From: Streptomyces bottropensis ATCC 25435
Lineage (GTDB): Bacteria; Actinomycetota; Actinomycetes; Streptomycetales; Streptomycetaceae
Length of the DNA stretch: 64,000 nt
NCBI RefSeq assembly: GCF_000383595.1
Contig: NZ_KB911581.1
Span: 7,523,519-7,587,518, forward strand
Direction: 5' to 3'
The notes below the pieces were generated by a model. It saw only the letters and a list, made by a program, of their open reading frames with translations, did no database searches and was not told where the DNA came from. The position numbers and the translations under genes were made by a program. How positions within the stretch are numbered: the first letter of the stretch is position 1; every line of letters begins with the position of its first letter. This document shows, one piece after another, positions 32,026 to 42,031 of the stretch.

Positions 32026-32223
32026 GTCTGCCTGATCGAGGCGTGCGAGAGCGTCAATGTCGTCTCGGAGCGTCTCGGGCATACGAATGCGGCGCAGACG
32101 CTGACCCCCTACTCGCACTTGTTCCCCGACTCGGAGGACAAGACGAGGCGGGCGATCGACGGTGCGTTCAGTGTCCCCGCTCAAGATCATGCGGGCCCTG
32201 TGCGGACTGACGATGCCCGCTGA
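32026..32223 (+). pseudogene. C-terminal remnant of phage-type tyrosine integrase
   Basis: The translated stretch has VCLIEACESVNVVSERLGHT, AAQTLTPYSHLFPDSEDK and TRRAIDGAF, the C-terminal region of actinophage tyrosine recombinases with the H-x-x-tyrosine end (active-site Tyr in TPYSHL). Nothing upstream encodes the core-binding domain or the Arg-Lys-His catalytic set, so the gene is broken. It ends inside the terminator of the inositol operon. It marks a former integrated element; the genes from 28743 to 31821 may be its cargo. Confidence 0.8.
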
Positions 32224-32248
32224 CCGGAAAGCATCAGGTCAGCGGGCA
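32214..32248 (-). terminator. Terminator of inositol operon
   Basis: A perfect 12-bp stem (TGCCCGCTGACC at 32214-32225, complement at 32237-32248) has an 11-base loop. It lies 15 bases past the iolA stop. Confidence 0.7.
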
Positions 32249-32262
32249 TACGTAGGGGGTGC

Positions 32263-33765
<1,503 letters not shown>

Positions 33766-33781
33766 GCCGAGAAACTCCTTC

Positions 33782-35677
33782 TCACAGGTGGCGGCGTCGG
33801 GTTGAGACGTGCCGGTCGTACTCCTCGCGTGCCTTGACCGCCGACGCGCGGGTCGCGGTCTCGGCCACAGGTACATCCCACCAGGCCTGCGCGGGAGGCG
33901 GGCCCGACACAGTGTCTGCCGTTTGGGTCTCCACGTAGACACAAGTGGGAGTGTCGGCCGCCCGCGCCTCGGCGAGGGCGGCGCGCAGGTCACGGACCGT
34001 CCTGGCGCGCAGGACGCGCATGCCGAGACTGGCCGCGTTGGCGGCGAGATCCACGGGCAGCGGGGCGCCCGTGAACGTGCCGTCGTCAGAGTTGCGGTGC
34101 CGGTAGGCGGTACCGAACCGCTCACCGCCGACCGACTCGGAGAGCCCGCCGATGGAGGCGTACCCGTGGTTCTGCACGAGCAGCACCTTGATCGGGACGT
34201 TCTCCTGCACGGCCGTGACGATCTCGGTCGGCATCATCAGATACGTGCCGTCGCCGACCAGCGCCCACACCGGGCGCCCGGGAGCGGCCAGCCGGACGCC
34301 GATCGCGGCCGGTATCTCGTAGCCCATGCAGGAGTAGCCGTACTCCAGGTGGTACTGGTCCCGGGACCGGGTCCGCCACAGTTTGTGCAGGTCACCGGGG
34401 AGGGAGCCGGCCGCGTTGATGAGGATGTCGTCCTCGTCGACGATCTCGTCGAGGAGGCCGAGCACCTGGGCCTGGGTGGGCCGGGTGTCCGGCTCGTCGG
34501 CCTCGTAGCAGGCGTCGACGCGGTGCTCCCAGCGCTGCTTGTCCTGTGCGTACTCGGCGACGTAGCCGTCCGCGACCCGGTGCCCGTGCAGCTCCAGGGC
34601 CTCGGCGAGCGCCTCCAGGCCGGACCGGGCGTCCGCGATCAGCGGCAGTCCGGAGAGCTTGTGACCGTCGTACGGCGCGATGTTGAGGTTGAGGAAGCGG
34701 ACGTCGTCGGCGGCGAAGAGGGTGTTCGAGGCCGTGGTGAAGTCCGTGTAGCGGGTGCCGACGCCGATCACCAGGTCGGCGGTGCGGGCGAGTTCGTCGG
34801 CCGTCGCGGTGCCGGTGTGGCCGATGCCGCCCACGTCCTGCGGGTGGTCGAAGCGGAGGGAGCCCTTGCCGGCCTGGGTGGACGCCACGGGGATGCCGGT
34901 GGCGGCGGCCAGTTCGGCGAGGGTCTCCTCGGCGCGGGCGTGGTGGACGCCGCCGCCGGCGACGATCAGGGGGCGACGGGCCGCGCGGATCGCGTCGATC
35001 GCGGCGGCCAGTTCGGCGACGTCGGCGGCCGGGCGGCGCACGTTCCAGGTCCGCTCGGCGAAGAACTCCTCCGGCCAGTCGTACGCCTCGGCCTGCACGT
35101 CCTGCGGCAGGGCGAGGGTGACGGCCCCCGTCTCCACCGGATCGGTGAGGACGCGCATCGCCTGCAGCGCGGCCGGGATCAGGGCCTCGGGGCGGGTGAT
35201 CCGGTCGAAGTACCTCGACACCGGACGCAGGGTGTCGTTGACGCTGATGTCGCCCGCGTAGGGGACTTCCAGCTGCTGGAGGACCGGGTCGGCCGGCCGC
35301 GTGGCGAAGGTGTCGCCGGGCAGCAGCAGCACCGGGAGGTGGTTGATGGTGGCGAGGGCGGCGCCGGTGACCAGGTTGGTGGCGCCGGGGCCGATGGACG
35401 TCGTCACGGCGTGCGTGGACAGGCGGTTGGACTGCCGGGCGTAGCCGACGGCCGCGTGGACCATCGACTGCTCGTTGCGTCCCTGGAGGTAGGGCATGTC
35501 GTCGGCGTATTCGACGAGCGCCTGGCCGAGGCCCGCGACGTTGCCGTGGCCGAAGATGCCCCAGGTGGCGCCGATCAGCCGCCGCCGCTCGCCGTCGCGC
35601 TCGGTGTACTGGGCGGACAGGAAGCGGACGAGCGCCTGGGCGACCGTCAGCCGCGTGGTGGTCGTGGTCGGGCTCAT
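33782..35677 (-). CDS. iolD: 3D-(3,5/4)-trihydroxycyclohexane-1,2-dione hydrolase
   Basis: 631 residues from the ATG at 35677, overlapping the iolB stop (ATGA). This is a thiamine-diphosphate enzyme: the N-terminal Pyr domain has IFGHGNVAGLGQALVEY and SIGPGATNLVTGAAL, and the C-terminal PP domain has GDGTYLMMPTEIVTAVQE and VLLVQNHGY. IolD opens the inositol-derived ring to 5-deoxy-glucuronate. Length and gene order fit the iol pathway, and acetolactate synthase is excluded by context and length. Confidence 0.92.
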   Translation of the reverse strand: MSPTTTTTRLTVAQALVRFLSAQYTERDGERRRLIGATWGIFGHGNVAGLGQALVEYADDMPYLQGRNEQSMVHAAVGYARQSNRLSTHAVTTSIGPGATNLVTGAALATINHLPVLLLPGDTFATRPADPVLQQLEVPYAGDISVNDTLRPVSRYFDRITRPEALIPAALQAMRVLTDPVETGAVTLALPQDVQAEAYDWPEEFFAERTWNVRRPAADVAELAAAIDAIRAARRPLIVAGGGVHHARAEETLAELAAATGIPVASTQAGKGSLRFDHPQDVGGIGHTGTATADELARTADLVIGVGTRYTDFTTASNTLFAADDVRFLNLNIAPYDGHKLSGLPLIADARSGLEALAEALELHGHRVADGYVAEYAQDKQRWEHRVDACYEADEPDTRPTQAQVLGLLDEIVDEDDILINAAGSLPGDLHKLWRTRSRDQYHLEYGYSCMGYEIPAAIGVRLAAPGRPVWALVGDGTYLMMPTEIVTAVQENVPIKVLLVQNHGYASIGGLSESVGGERFGTAYRHRNSDDGTFTGAPLPVDLAANAASLGMRVLRARTVRDLRAALAEARAADTPTCVYVETQTADTVSGPPPAQAWWDVPVAETATRASAVKAREEYDRHVSTRRRHL

Positions 35678-36531
35678 CGGTAGCCCCCTGTGCTTTCGAC
35701 GTGGTCGGGGTGGAAGCAGATCTGCCACTTCCGCTCGGAGCCGGGACCCGCCATCACGTTCAGGTAGTACATGCTGTGGCCGGGCTGCGCGACGGACGGG
35801 CCGTGCCAGCCGTCGGGCACGAGCACCGCGTCACCGGAACGGACCTCGGCGAGCACCTCGGAGCCGCCCTCGCGGGAGGGGGACACGCGCTGGTAGCCGA
35901 AGCCGTGGGGACCGTCGATCTCGAAGTAGTAGATCTCCTCCAGCTCGGTCTCCTCCCCCGGCCGGTTCTCGTCGTGCTTGTGCGGCGGGTAGGAGGACCA
36001 GTTGCCGCCGGGGGTGACGACCTCGACGGCGATCAGCTTGTCGCACTCGAATGCGTCCGCGGAGGCGAAGTTGCGTACCTGGCGGGCGCAGGTGCCGCTG
36101 CCCCGGTCCTCCACGGGGACCTCCGACGCGGGGCCGTGACGAGCGGGGAGTCGTCGCTCGCACTTCGCTCCTGCCAAAGCGAAGCGGCCTCCCGCGCCGG
36201 AGGCGATCTGTACCCGGGCGTCGCGGGGCGCGTAGACGAAGTCGGAGACTCCGGCGAACACGCTCTCCCTGCCCAGGATTTCGAACTCGGTGCTGCCGCC
36301 GTCGTCTGAATTGCCCGGTTCCTCCGACACCCGCACCGTACAACCGCCGCCCAGGGACAGCACGATCCACTCACTGTCCCCGGTCGTGAACGTGTGCGAG
36401 CCGCCCGGTTCCAACTCCACGACGCGCAGGCTGCTGTGGGTCCAGCCGGCCCGCTCCGGGTCGATGTCGACGGCGTACCGGGCGTTCGCGGTCGCGCCCT
36501 TGGGTACGTACAGCTCGGTCTTGTGTGTCAT
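35674..36531 (-). CDS. iolB: 5-deoxy-glucuronate isomerase
   Basis: 285 residues. The bicupin has metal-ligand stretches YPPHKHDENRPGEETELEEI and VPDGWHGPSVAQPGHSMYYL, the IolB hallmarks. It converts 5-deoxy-glucuronate into 2-deoxy-5-keto-gluconate. It lies between the aldolase gene (7 bases upstream) and iolD (overlap). Confidence 0.92.
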   Translation of the reverse strand: MTHKTELYVPKGATANARYAVDIDPERAGWTHSSLRVVELEPGGSHTFTTGDSEWIVLSLGGGCTVRVSEEPGNSDDGGSTEFEILGRESVFAGVSDFVYAPRDARVQIASGAGGRFALAGAKCERRLPARHGPASEVPVEDRGSGTCARQVRNFASADAFECDKLIAVEVVTPGGNWSSYPPHKHDENRPGEETELEEIYYFEIDGPHGFGYQRVSPSREGGSEVLAEVRSGDAVLVPDGWHGPSVAQPGHSMYYLNVMAGPGSERKWQICFHPDHVESTGGYR

Positions 36532-36538
36532 GCGGCCC

Positions 36539-37453
36539 TCACAACAGTCCTACGGCGGTGTCCACGGCGGCGCTCACGTCGTCGTCCGCCGGGTAGAGCA
36601 GCGAGCGGCCGACCACCAGGCCCTGCACGGTGGGCAGTTGCAGCGCGCCCCGCCACTTCTCGTACGCGCCGTCCTGGTCCTCGCCGACATCGCCGCCGAG
36701 GAGGACGGCGGGCAGCGTGGAGGTCTCCATCACGCGGGCCATGTCGTCGGGGTTGTCGGTGACGGGCACCTTCAGCCAGGTGTACGCCGACGTGCCGCCG
36801 AGCCCGGCCGCTATCGCGATCGACTTGGTGACGGCGTCGGCGCTCAGGTCGTTCCTGACCTTGCCGGTGACGGGGTCGCGGCGGCTGATGAACGGCTCGA
36901 CGAACACGGGCAGCCGCCGCTCGGCCATGGCGTCCACGGCACGGGCGGTGGACTCCAGGGTGGTGAGGGAGCCGGGGTCGTCGTAGTCGACGCGCAGCAG
37001 GAGCTTGCCGGCGTCGAAGCCGAGGCGCTCCATGTCCTCGGGGCGGTGGCCGGTGAAGCGGTCGTCCAGTTCGAAGCTGGCGCCCGCCAGGCCGCCCCGG
37101 TTCATCGAGCCCATGACGACCTTGCCGTCGAGGGCGCCGAGGAGGAGCAGGTCGTCGAGGATGTCGGCGGTCGCGAGGACACCGTCGACGCCGGGGCGGG
37201 ACAGTGCCAGGCACAGTCGTTCGAGGAGGTCGACGCGGTTGGCCATGGCGAGTTTGCGGTCACCGACGGAGAGCGCGCCTCGGGCCGGGTGGTCGGCGGC
37301 GACGATCATCAGCCGGCCGCTGTCCCCGATCAGGGGCCGCCGGACGCGCCGGGCGGCGGCCTCGGCGACGGCCTCGGGGTGGTGGACACGGGTGCGGACG
37401 AGGGCGGAGACGTCGACCGGGCCGAGGGGACTCACGGGGCGTGCGGGAGTCAC
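36539..37453 (-). CDS. Class I aldolase-like (beta/alpha)8 protein of inositol operon
   Basis: 304 residues from the GTG at 37453, overlapping the iolC stop (GTGA) with GGGAG upstream. It has RLMIVAADHPARGALSVGD, GVLATADILDDLLLLGAL, LLRVDYDDPGSL and AYTWLKVPVTDN (possible Schiff-base Lys). It belongs to the actinobacterial Cgl0158-type barrel family, found next to iolC where Bacillus has IolJ. It should therefore split 2-deoxy-5-keto-gluconate-6-phosphate into dihydroxyacetone phosphate and malonate semialdehyde. That assignment is from context. Confidence 0.82.
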   Translation of the reverse strand: MTPARPVSPLGPVDVSALVRTRVHHPEAVAEAAARRVRRPLIGDSGRLMIVAADHPARGALSVGDRKLAMANRVDLLERLCLALSRPGVDGVLATADILDDLLLLGALDGKVVMGSMNRGGLAGASFELDDRFTGHRPEDMERLGFDAGKLLLRVDYDDPGSLTTLESTARAVDAMAERRLPVFVEPFISRRDPVTGKVRNDLSADAVTKSIAIAAGLGGTSAYTWLKVPVTDNPDDMARVMETSTLPAVLLGGDVGEDQDGAYEKWRGALQLPTVQGLVVGRSLLYPADDDVSAAVDTAVGLL

Positions 37454-38400
37454 AGGACCGCTCCCGCCGCGACCGCCGCCTCGATCTCGTCCACCGTGGG
37501 CATGGCGGACGAGCACTCCAGGCGGGAGGCGACGATGGCCCCGGCCGCGTTGGCGTGCCGCATGATCTTCTCCAGGCCCCAGCCTTCGAGCAGGCCGTGG
37601 CAGAGGGAGCCGCCGAAGGCGTCACCGGCGCCGAGGCCGTTGAGGACGTTCACGGGCAGCGGGGGGACCTCGGCCGACTCGCCCTTGCTGTTGACCGCGA
37701 GGACGCCCTTGGGGCCCTGCTTGACGACCGCGAGTTCGACCCCGGCGTCGAGCAGCGCGCCGGCGGCGGCGTGCGGTTCGCGGACTCCGGTGGCGACCTC
37801 GACCTCGTCGAGGTTGCCGACCGCGACGGTGGTGTGCCGCAGGGCCTCCTCGTAGAACGGGCGGGCCTCGGCCGGGTCGTTCCAGAACATGGGGCGCCAG
37901 TCGAGGTCGAAGACCGTCGTGCCGGCCCTGGCCCGGTGGGCGAGTGCCGCGAGCGTCGCCGTACGACTGGGCTCCTCGCTCAGGCCGGTGCCGGTCACCC
38001 AGAAGATCCTGGTCCCGGCGATGGCGTCGAGGTCCAGCTCGTGGGCGTCGATCTCCAGGTCGGGTGCCTTCGGTCGGCGGTAGAAGTAGAGGGGGAAGTC
38101 GTCCGGCGGGAACACCTCGCAGAAGGTGATCGGGGTCGCGAGGCCGGGAACCGGGGTGACCCAGCGGTCGTCCACGCCGAAGTCGCGCAGTGCCTGGTGG
38201 AGGTACTCGCCGAAGGGGTCCTCGCCGGTGCGGGTGATGACGGCGGTGGAGCGGCCGAGGCGGGACGCGGCCACCGCGACGTTCGTCGCCGATCCGCCGA
38301 GGAACTTGCCGAAGGACGTCACCTGCGGCAGCGGGACCCCCGTCTGCAAGGGGTAGAGGTCCACACCGATCCGCCCCATGGTGATCAGGTCGTACGCCAT
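37450..38400 (-). CDS. iolC: 5-dehydro-2-deoxygluconokinase
   Basis: 316 residues; PfkB/ribokinase family. The N-terminal GGSATNVAVAASRLG and C-terminal NGLGAGDAFGGSLCHGLLEG (catalytic Asp and anion hole) are present. It phosphorylates 2-deoxy-5-keto-gluconate. It is the first gene of the operon, with its start facing the divergent iolE-like gene across 137 bases. Confidence 0.92.
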   Translation of the reverse strand: MAYDLITMGRIGVDLYPLQTGVPLPQVTSFGKFLGGSATNVAVAASRLGRSTAVITRTGEDPFGEYLHQALRDFGVDDRWVTPVPGLATPITFCEVFPPDDFPLYFYRRPKAPDLEIDAHELDLDAIAGTRIFWVTGTGLSEEPSRTATLAALAHRARAGTTVFDLDWRPMFWNDPAEARPFYEEALRHTTVAVGNLDEVEVATGVREPHAAAGALLDAGVELAVVKQGPKGVLAVNSKGESAEVPPLPVNVLNGLGAGDAFGGSLCHGLLEGWGLEKIMRHANAAGAIVASRLECSSAMPTVDEIEAAVAAGAVL

Positions 38401-38470
38401 CGAGTTCCCTTCACGCGCCGGGTCCGTCCGCCGGGTCCGTCAAGGTCTAGCTCTGTCGGAGCGACCCTGT

Positions 38471-38532
38471 CAATACTTTGTCCAGACATTCGGACTACCT
38501 ATTGACACCCTCAGCTTCGAGGCTGAAGCTGA
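38471..38532. promoter_or_regulatory. Divergent iol promoter region with inverted repeats
   Basis: A perfect 8-bp inverted repeat (TCAGCTTC at 38511-38518, GAAGCTGA at 38525-38532) ends five bases before the iolE-like ATG. TTGACA boxes lie on both strands (plus 38502-38507; minus 38476-38471). A shorter palindrome TGTCCAGACA sits between them. The layout suits a repressor that controls both transcripts; none is encoded nearby. Confidence 0.45.
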
Positions 38533-38537
38533 CTCCC

Positions 38538-39455
38538 ATGACGTCGTTGTCACCTCAGTCCTCACTTTCGCGCATCCGAGTCGGCTCGGCGCCCGACTCC
38601 TGGGGCGTCTGGTTCCCCGACGACCCCCAGCAGGTCCCCTGGCAGCGCTTCCTCGACGAGGTCGCCGCTTCCGGCTACGAGTGGATCGAGCTGGGGCCGT
38701 ACGGCTATCTGCCGACCGACCCGGCGGTCCTCGCCGAGGAGACCGCCAAGCGCGGCCTGAAAGTGTCGGCCGGCACGGTCTTCACCGGTCTGCACCACGG
38801 CCCCGACGTCTGGGAGAAGACCTGGGCGCACGTGGCCGACAACGCGGTCCTCGCGCAGGCCATGGGCGCCGAGCACCTGGTCGTCATCCCGTCGTTCTGG
38901 CGGGACGACAAGACGGGCCAGGTACTGGAGCCCAGCGAGCTGACCGTCGAGCAGTGGCGGCACCTCACCCAGCTCACCGAGCGGCTCGGGCGGGAGGTGC
39001 GGGAGAAGTACGGCCTGAAGATCGTCGTCCACCCGCACGCCGACACCCACATCGACAGCGAGGAGAACGTCGTCCGCTTCCTGGACGGCACCGACTCCTC
39101 GGTGGTCTCGCTCTGCCTGGACACCGGGCACTACGCCTACTGCGGCGGCGACAGCGTCAAGCTGATCGAGACCTACGGCGAGCGCATCGGCTATCTGCAC
39201 CTCAAGCAGGTCGACCCCGAGATCCTGGCGGACGTGCGGGCGAACGAGGTCCCGTTCGGGCCGGCCGTCGCCCGGGGCGTGATGTGCGAGCCGCCGAAGG
39301 GCGTGCCCGAGCTGGGGCCGGTGCTGGCCGCCGCGGCGAAGCTGGACGTGGATCTGTTCGCGATCGTCGAGCAGGACATGTACCCGTGCGAGCCGGACGC
39401 TCCGCTGCCGATCGCCCAGCGGACCCGGGCCTTCCTGAGGTCCTGCGGGGCGTGA
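38538..39455 (+). CDS. iolE: IolE-like inosose dehydratase/sugar isomerase
   Basis: 305 residues from the ATG at 38538. It is an AP-endonuclease-2-like TIM barrel with SAPDSWGVWFPDDPQQ, EWIELGPYGYLPTDP, HPHADTHI, LCLDTGHYAYCGGD and IVEQDMYP supplying metal ligands. The opening resembles actinobacterial IolE, which dehydrates scyllo-inosose to the dione used by IolD. It is divergent from iolC. An IolH-type isomerase is an alternative. Confidence 0.8.
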   Translation: MTSLSPQSSLSRIRVGSAPDSWGVWFPDDPQQVPWQRFLDEVAASGYEWIELGPYGYLPTDPAVLAEETAKRGLKVSAGTVFTGLHHGPDVWEKTWAHVADNAVLAQAMGAEHLVVIPSFWRDDKTGQVLEPSELTVEQWRHLTQLTERLGREVREKYGLKIVVHPHADTHIDSEENVVRFLDGTDSSVVSLCLDTGHYAYCGGDSVKLIETYGERIGYLHLKQVDPEILADVRANEVPFGPAVARGVMCEPPKGVPELGPVLAAAAKLDVDLFAIVEQDMYPCEPDAPLPIAQRTRAFLRSCGA

Positions 39456-39489
39456 GCGCTGCGCCGGGTGCCGGACGCTGAGAGGCGCC

Positions 39490-39548
39490 GGGGAACTGCG
39501 GGTTGTCGGCGGGCCGCGGGTGGCTCGTGGCCGGCCGCGCAGTTCCCC
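39490..39548 (+). terminator. Hairpin after iolE with Streptomyces-type repeat core
   Basis: An 11-bp stem (GGGGAACTGCG at 39490-39500, CGCAGTTCCCC at 39538-39548) with a long loop lies 35 bases past the stop. The right arm runs into TTCCCCGCGCCCCTGAGGGG, a sequence also present at 41921 and 42001. Confidence 0.6.
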
Positions 39549-39616
39549 GCGCCCCTGAGGGGTGCTGCGGCCGGACGCGTCTGGACGGAGTGCCGTACCT
39601 GAGCGGTGCTCAATTT

Positions 39617-39691
39617 CGTCACCCGTGTCACAAAAGACCCCTTTGCGTCACGAGTGTCACGTGTACGCGGGCCTTCCGTCACGCGTGGCCC
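39617..39691. repeat. Three direct repeats CGTCAC-N2-GTG upstream of HTH gene
   Basis: CGTCACCCGTGTCAC (39617-39631), CGTCACGAGTGTCAC (39646-39660) and CGTCACGCGTGGCCC (39677-39691) start 29 and 31 bases apart. They lie 130-200 bases before the small HTH gene, on one face of the helix by spacing. The rest of the 39549-39817 gap shows no gene. Confidence 0.65.
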
Positions 39692-39817
39692 ACGGGCCCT
39701 TGCCGACACTCACCCGCTGTCGTTGGCCGGTCACAGGCTATTGATCGCCAGCGCAGCGCCCGGCTCCCCCGACGGCTTCCCGGCCGCCTCCGTGGCGCGC
39801 GCGGGGAGGTGCCTCTG

Positions 39818-40018
39818 ATGACCGACCGACGCCTCTGGTCGTACAAGGACATCGCGGCGCACATCCGTGTGCAGCCCGACACCGTCCGCTCGTACCGCAA
39901 ACACGGGCTCCTGCCGCCGCCCGACCACATGGAGAACGGCAAGCCCTACTGGTACGCCGACACCGTGCGCGCCTGGGTCGCCTCCAGACCGGGCAACCGG
40001 GGGCGCAGGGGCGACTGA
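39818..40018 (+). CDS. Small MerR/excisionase-like HTH protein
   Basis: 66 residues from the ATG at 39818 with GGGAGG eight bases upstream. The sequence WSYKDIAAHIRVQPDTVRSY, then KHGLLPPPDHMENGKPYWYA and a C-terminal DTVRAWVASRPGN, is the winged-helix fold of MerR-like/AlpA-type DNA-binding proteins. No effector domain is attached. It may bind the direct repeats upstream, which is inference. Confidence 0.78.
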   Translation: MTDRRLWSYKDIAAHIRVQPDTVRSYRKHGLLPPPDHMENGKPYWYADTVRAWVASRPGNRGRRGD

Positions 40019-40116
40019 CTCCCGCCGGCCACCGCTTCCGGCTGCCCGCAGCCCCTCCCGGTCCTCGTGACCGATCTCGCTTGTCCCCGGATCCGTTCGC
40101 CGTCCACGATTCGGGG

Positions 40117-40728
40117 ATGAGTTTTTCCCACAAACCCGTACTCACCGGTGAGCGAGCCGTCCTGCGGCCGTTCACCGAGGACGACGCGCCCGTGATGGCG
40201 CGGATCCTGGCCGACCCGGAGGTCCTGCGGCTCACCGGCAGCCCCACCGGGGAGTTCGGGACGGACCGGTTGCGTTCCTGGTACGGCAGCCGCAACGACC
40301 ACGCCGATCGGCTCGACCTCGCCGTCGTGGACCGGGCGAGCGGCGAGCTGGTGGGTGAGGTCGTCCTCAACGACTGGGACGAGGCCAACCGCAGCTGCTG
40401 CTTCCGCATCCTGATCGGTCCCGGCGGGCGGGACCGGGGGCTCGGCACGGAGGCCGTCCGGCTGATGGTCGGCCATGCCTTCGAGGAGGTCGGACTGCAC
40501 CGCGTGTCGCTGTACGTCTTCACCCACAATCCCCGGGCCCGGCGCGCCTACGAGAAGGCCGGCTTCGTCGCCGAGGGGATCGAGCGGCAGACCCTGTGGC
40601 AGGACGGGAAGTGGATCGACGCCGTACGGATGTCGGTCCTCGCCCCGGAGTGGGCCGCCCGTCGGGGGCTTCCCGTCGGCCGCCGGGACGCCCCCGACGG
40701 CGATGGGGTCAGCTCCACGGCTCGATGA
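40117..40728 (+). CDS. GNAT N-acetyltransferase (RimJ/RimL type)
   Basis: 203 residues from the ATG at 40117; the ribosome-binding site is weak, so the start is uncertain. It has LTGERAVLRPFTEDDAPVMA, GGRDRGLGTEAVRLMVGHAF (acetyl-CoA loop) and HRVSLYVFTHNPRARRAYEK. It should acetylate a protein N-terminus or small amine. Its 3' end overlaps the convergent alcohol dehydrogenase by 20 bases. Confidence 0.85.
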   Translation: MSFSHKPVLTGERAVLRPFTEDDAPVMARILADPEVLRLTGSPTGEFGTDRLRSWYGSRNDHADRLDLAVVDRASGELVGEVVLNDWDEANRSCCFRILIGPGGRDRGLGTEAVRLMVGHAFEEVGLHRVSLYVFTHNPRARRAYEKAGFVAEGIERQTLWQDGKWIDAVRMSVLAPEWAARRGLPVGRRDAPDGDGVSSTAR

Positions 40729-41752
40729 CCGTCACACCGCCGCCCGGCGCCGTGCCCATGGCCGCGAGGGCGGCGGGGGCCGCGTCCAGGGAGATCGTGG
40801 AGGTCACCAGGAGATCGGGGCGCAGGACGCCCGCCCGGACCAGCTCCAGCATCCCGGGATAGGCGTGGGCCGCCATGCCGTGGCTGCCCAGCAGCTCCAG
40901 CTCCAGGGCGATCGCCCGGGCCATGGGGACGGGGGTGGTGCCCTCCGGGGACGGGAGCAGGCCCACCTGGATGTGGCGGCCCCGGCGGCGGAGGCTGTTG
41001 ACGGAGGCCGCGCAGGTGGCCGGGGAGCCGAGCGCGTCGAGGGAGAGGTGGGCGCCGCCGCCGGTCAGGTCGCGGATGGCCGCGGCGGTGTCGGGGCCGG
41101 CCGAGGCGTCCACGCATTCCACCGCGCCGAACTCACGGGCCAGGTCCAGGGCTCGGGCAGAGACGTCGACGGCGATCACACGGGCTCCGGACGCCGCCGC
41201 GATCATCACCGCGGAGAGGCCCACGCCGCCGCAGCCGTGGACCGCGACCCACTCCCCCGGCGCGACGCGGCCCTGCACGACCACCGCGCGGAACGCCGTG
41301 GCGAAGCGGCAGCCGAGGGCGGCCGCCGTGCCGTAGGACAGCTCGTCCGGCAGTGCCACCAGGTTCACGTCGGCGTGGTCCAGGGCGACGTACTGGGCGA
41401 ACGAGCCCCAGTGGGTGAACCCCGGCTGGGTCTGGCGCTCGCACACCTGCTGATCCCCACTCGCGCAGGCGGGGCAGGTGCCGCAGGCGCACACGAACGG
41501 GACGGTGACGCGGTCGCCGGGGCGCCACGCGGTCACCGCGCCGCCGGTCGCCTCCACGACGCCGGCCAGTTCGTGGCCGGGGACGTGCGGAAGGGTGATG
41601 TCGGGGTCGTGGCCCTGCCAGCCGTGCCAGTCGCTGCGGCAGAGGCCGGTGGCCTCGACGCGGACGACGACGCCGTGGGGGGTCGGGGTGGGGGCCGCGA
41701 TGTCCTGCACCGTGGCCGGCTCTCCGAACCGCTCGAACACGACTGCGCGCAT
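40709..41752 (-). CDS. Zinc-dependent alcohol dehydrogenase
   Basis: 347 residues from the ATG at 41752. It has catalytic zinc ligands in GLCRSDWHGW and PGHELAGVV, a full structural zinc site CACGTCPACASGDQQVCE, and the NAD fold GCGGVGLSAVMIAAASGARV. It oxidises an alcohol or polyol with NAD(P); the substrate is not predictable. No operon partner is evident. Confidence 0.9.
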   Translation of the reverse strand: MRAVVFERFGEPATVQDIAAPTPTPHGVVVRVEATGLCRSDWHGWQGHDPDITLPHVPGHELAGVVEATGGAVTAWRPGDRVTVPFVCACGTCPACASGDQQVCERQTQPGFTHWGSFAQYVALDHADVNLVALPDELSYGTAAALGCRFATAFRAVVVQGRVAPGEWVAVHGCGGVGLSAVMIAAASGARVIAVDVSARALDLAREFGAVECVDASAGPDTAAAIRDLTGGGAHLSLDALGSPATCAASVNSLRRRGRHIQVGLLPSPEGTTPVPMARAIALELELLGSHGMAAHAYPGMLELVRAGVLRPDLLVTSTISLDAAPAALAAMGTAPGGGVTVIEPWS

Positions 41753-41900
41753 GTGCGCCCGCCTTTCGCTTCGCGGCCGGTGATCTTGCCGGCCCCCGGT
41801 CAGCATCGCATTGTCGGTGGGTGGGGTTTCCTCGCCCCCGCCGCCCCTACCCTTCCCATCCCCCAGGGGCTGCGCCCCTTCGACCCCAAGCTGACGGTCC

Positions 41901-42013
41901 GGTGGGGGCTTCTCGCGCCGTTCCCCGCGCCCCTAAAAGCGGGGGGCCTGCGCATCCCACCGGCCCCCAGCCGCAGGGCCGGTGGGGGCTTGTCACGCCG
42001 TTCCCCGCGTCCC
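41901..42013. repeat. 80-bp-spaced copies of a Streptomyces intergenic repeat
   Basis: A 33-base element starting GGTGGGGGCTTCTCGCGCCG at 41901 recurs at 41981 with three changes, exactly 80 bases apart. Each contains GTTCCCCGCG, shared with 39543. Between them CCCACCGGCCC/GGGCCGGTGGG (41956-41966 and 41976-41986) forms a hairpin. This motif is a common intergenic repeat in Streptomyces genomes. No gene is seen in 41753-42025. Confidence 0.65.
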
Positions 42014-42031
42014 TGAGGGGGTCCCTCAGGG
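42011..42031 (-). terminator. Hairpin overlapping MMPL stop codon
   Basis: CCCTGAGGG (42011-42019) and CCCTCAGGG (42023-42031) form a perfect 9-bp stem with a three-base loop. The right arm includes the MMPL stop codon. Confidence 0.5.

Noticed and set aside
31897..32223. Possible intact integrase gene
   Set aside because: Only the C-terminal tyrosine region is recognisable; residues before about 32026 do not resemble a recombinase and no full-length frame exists.
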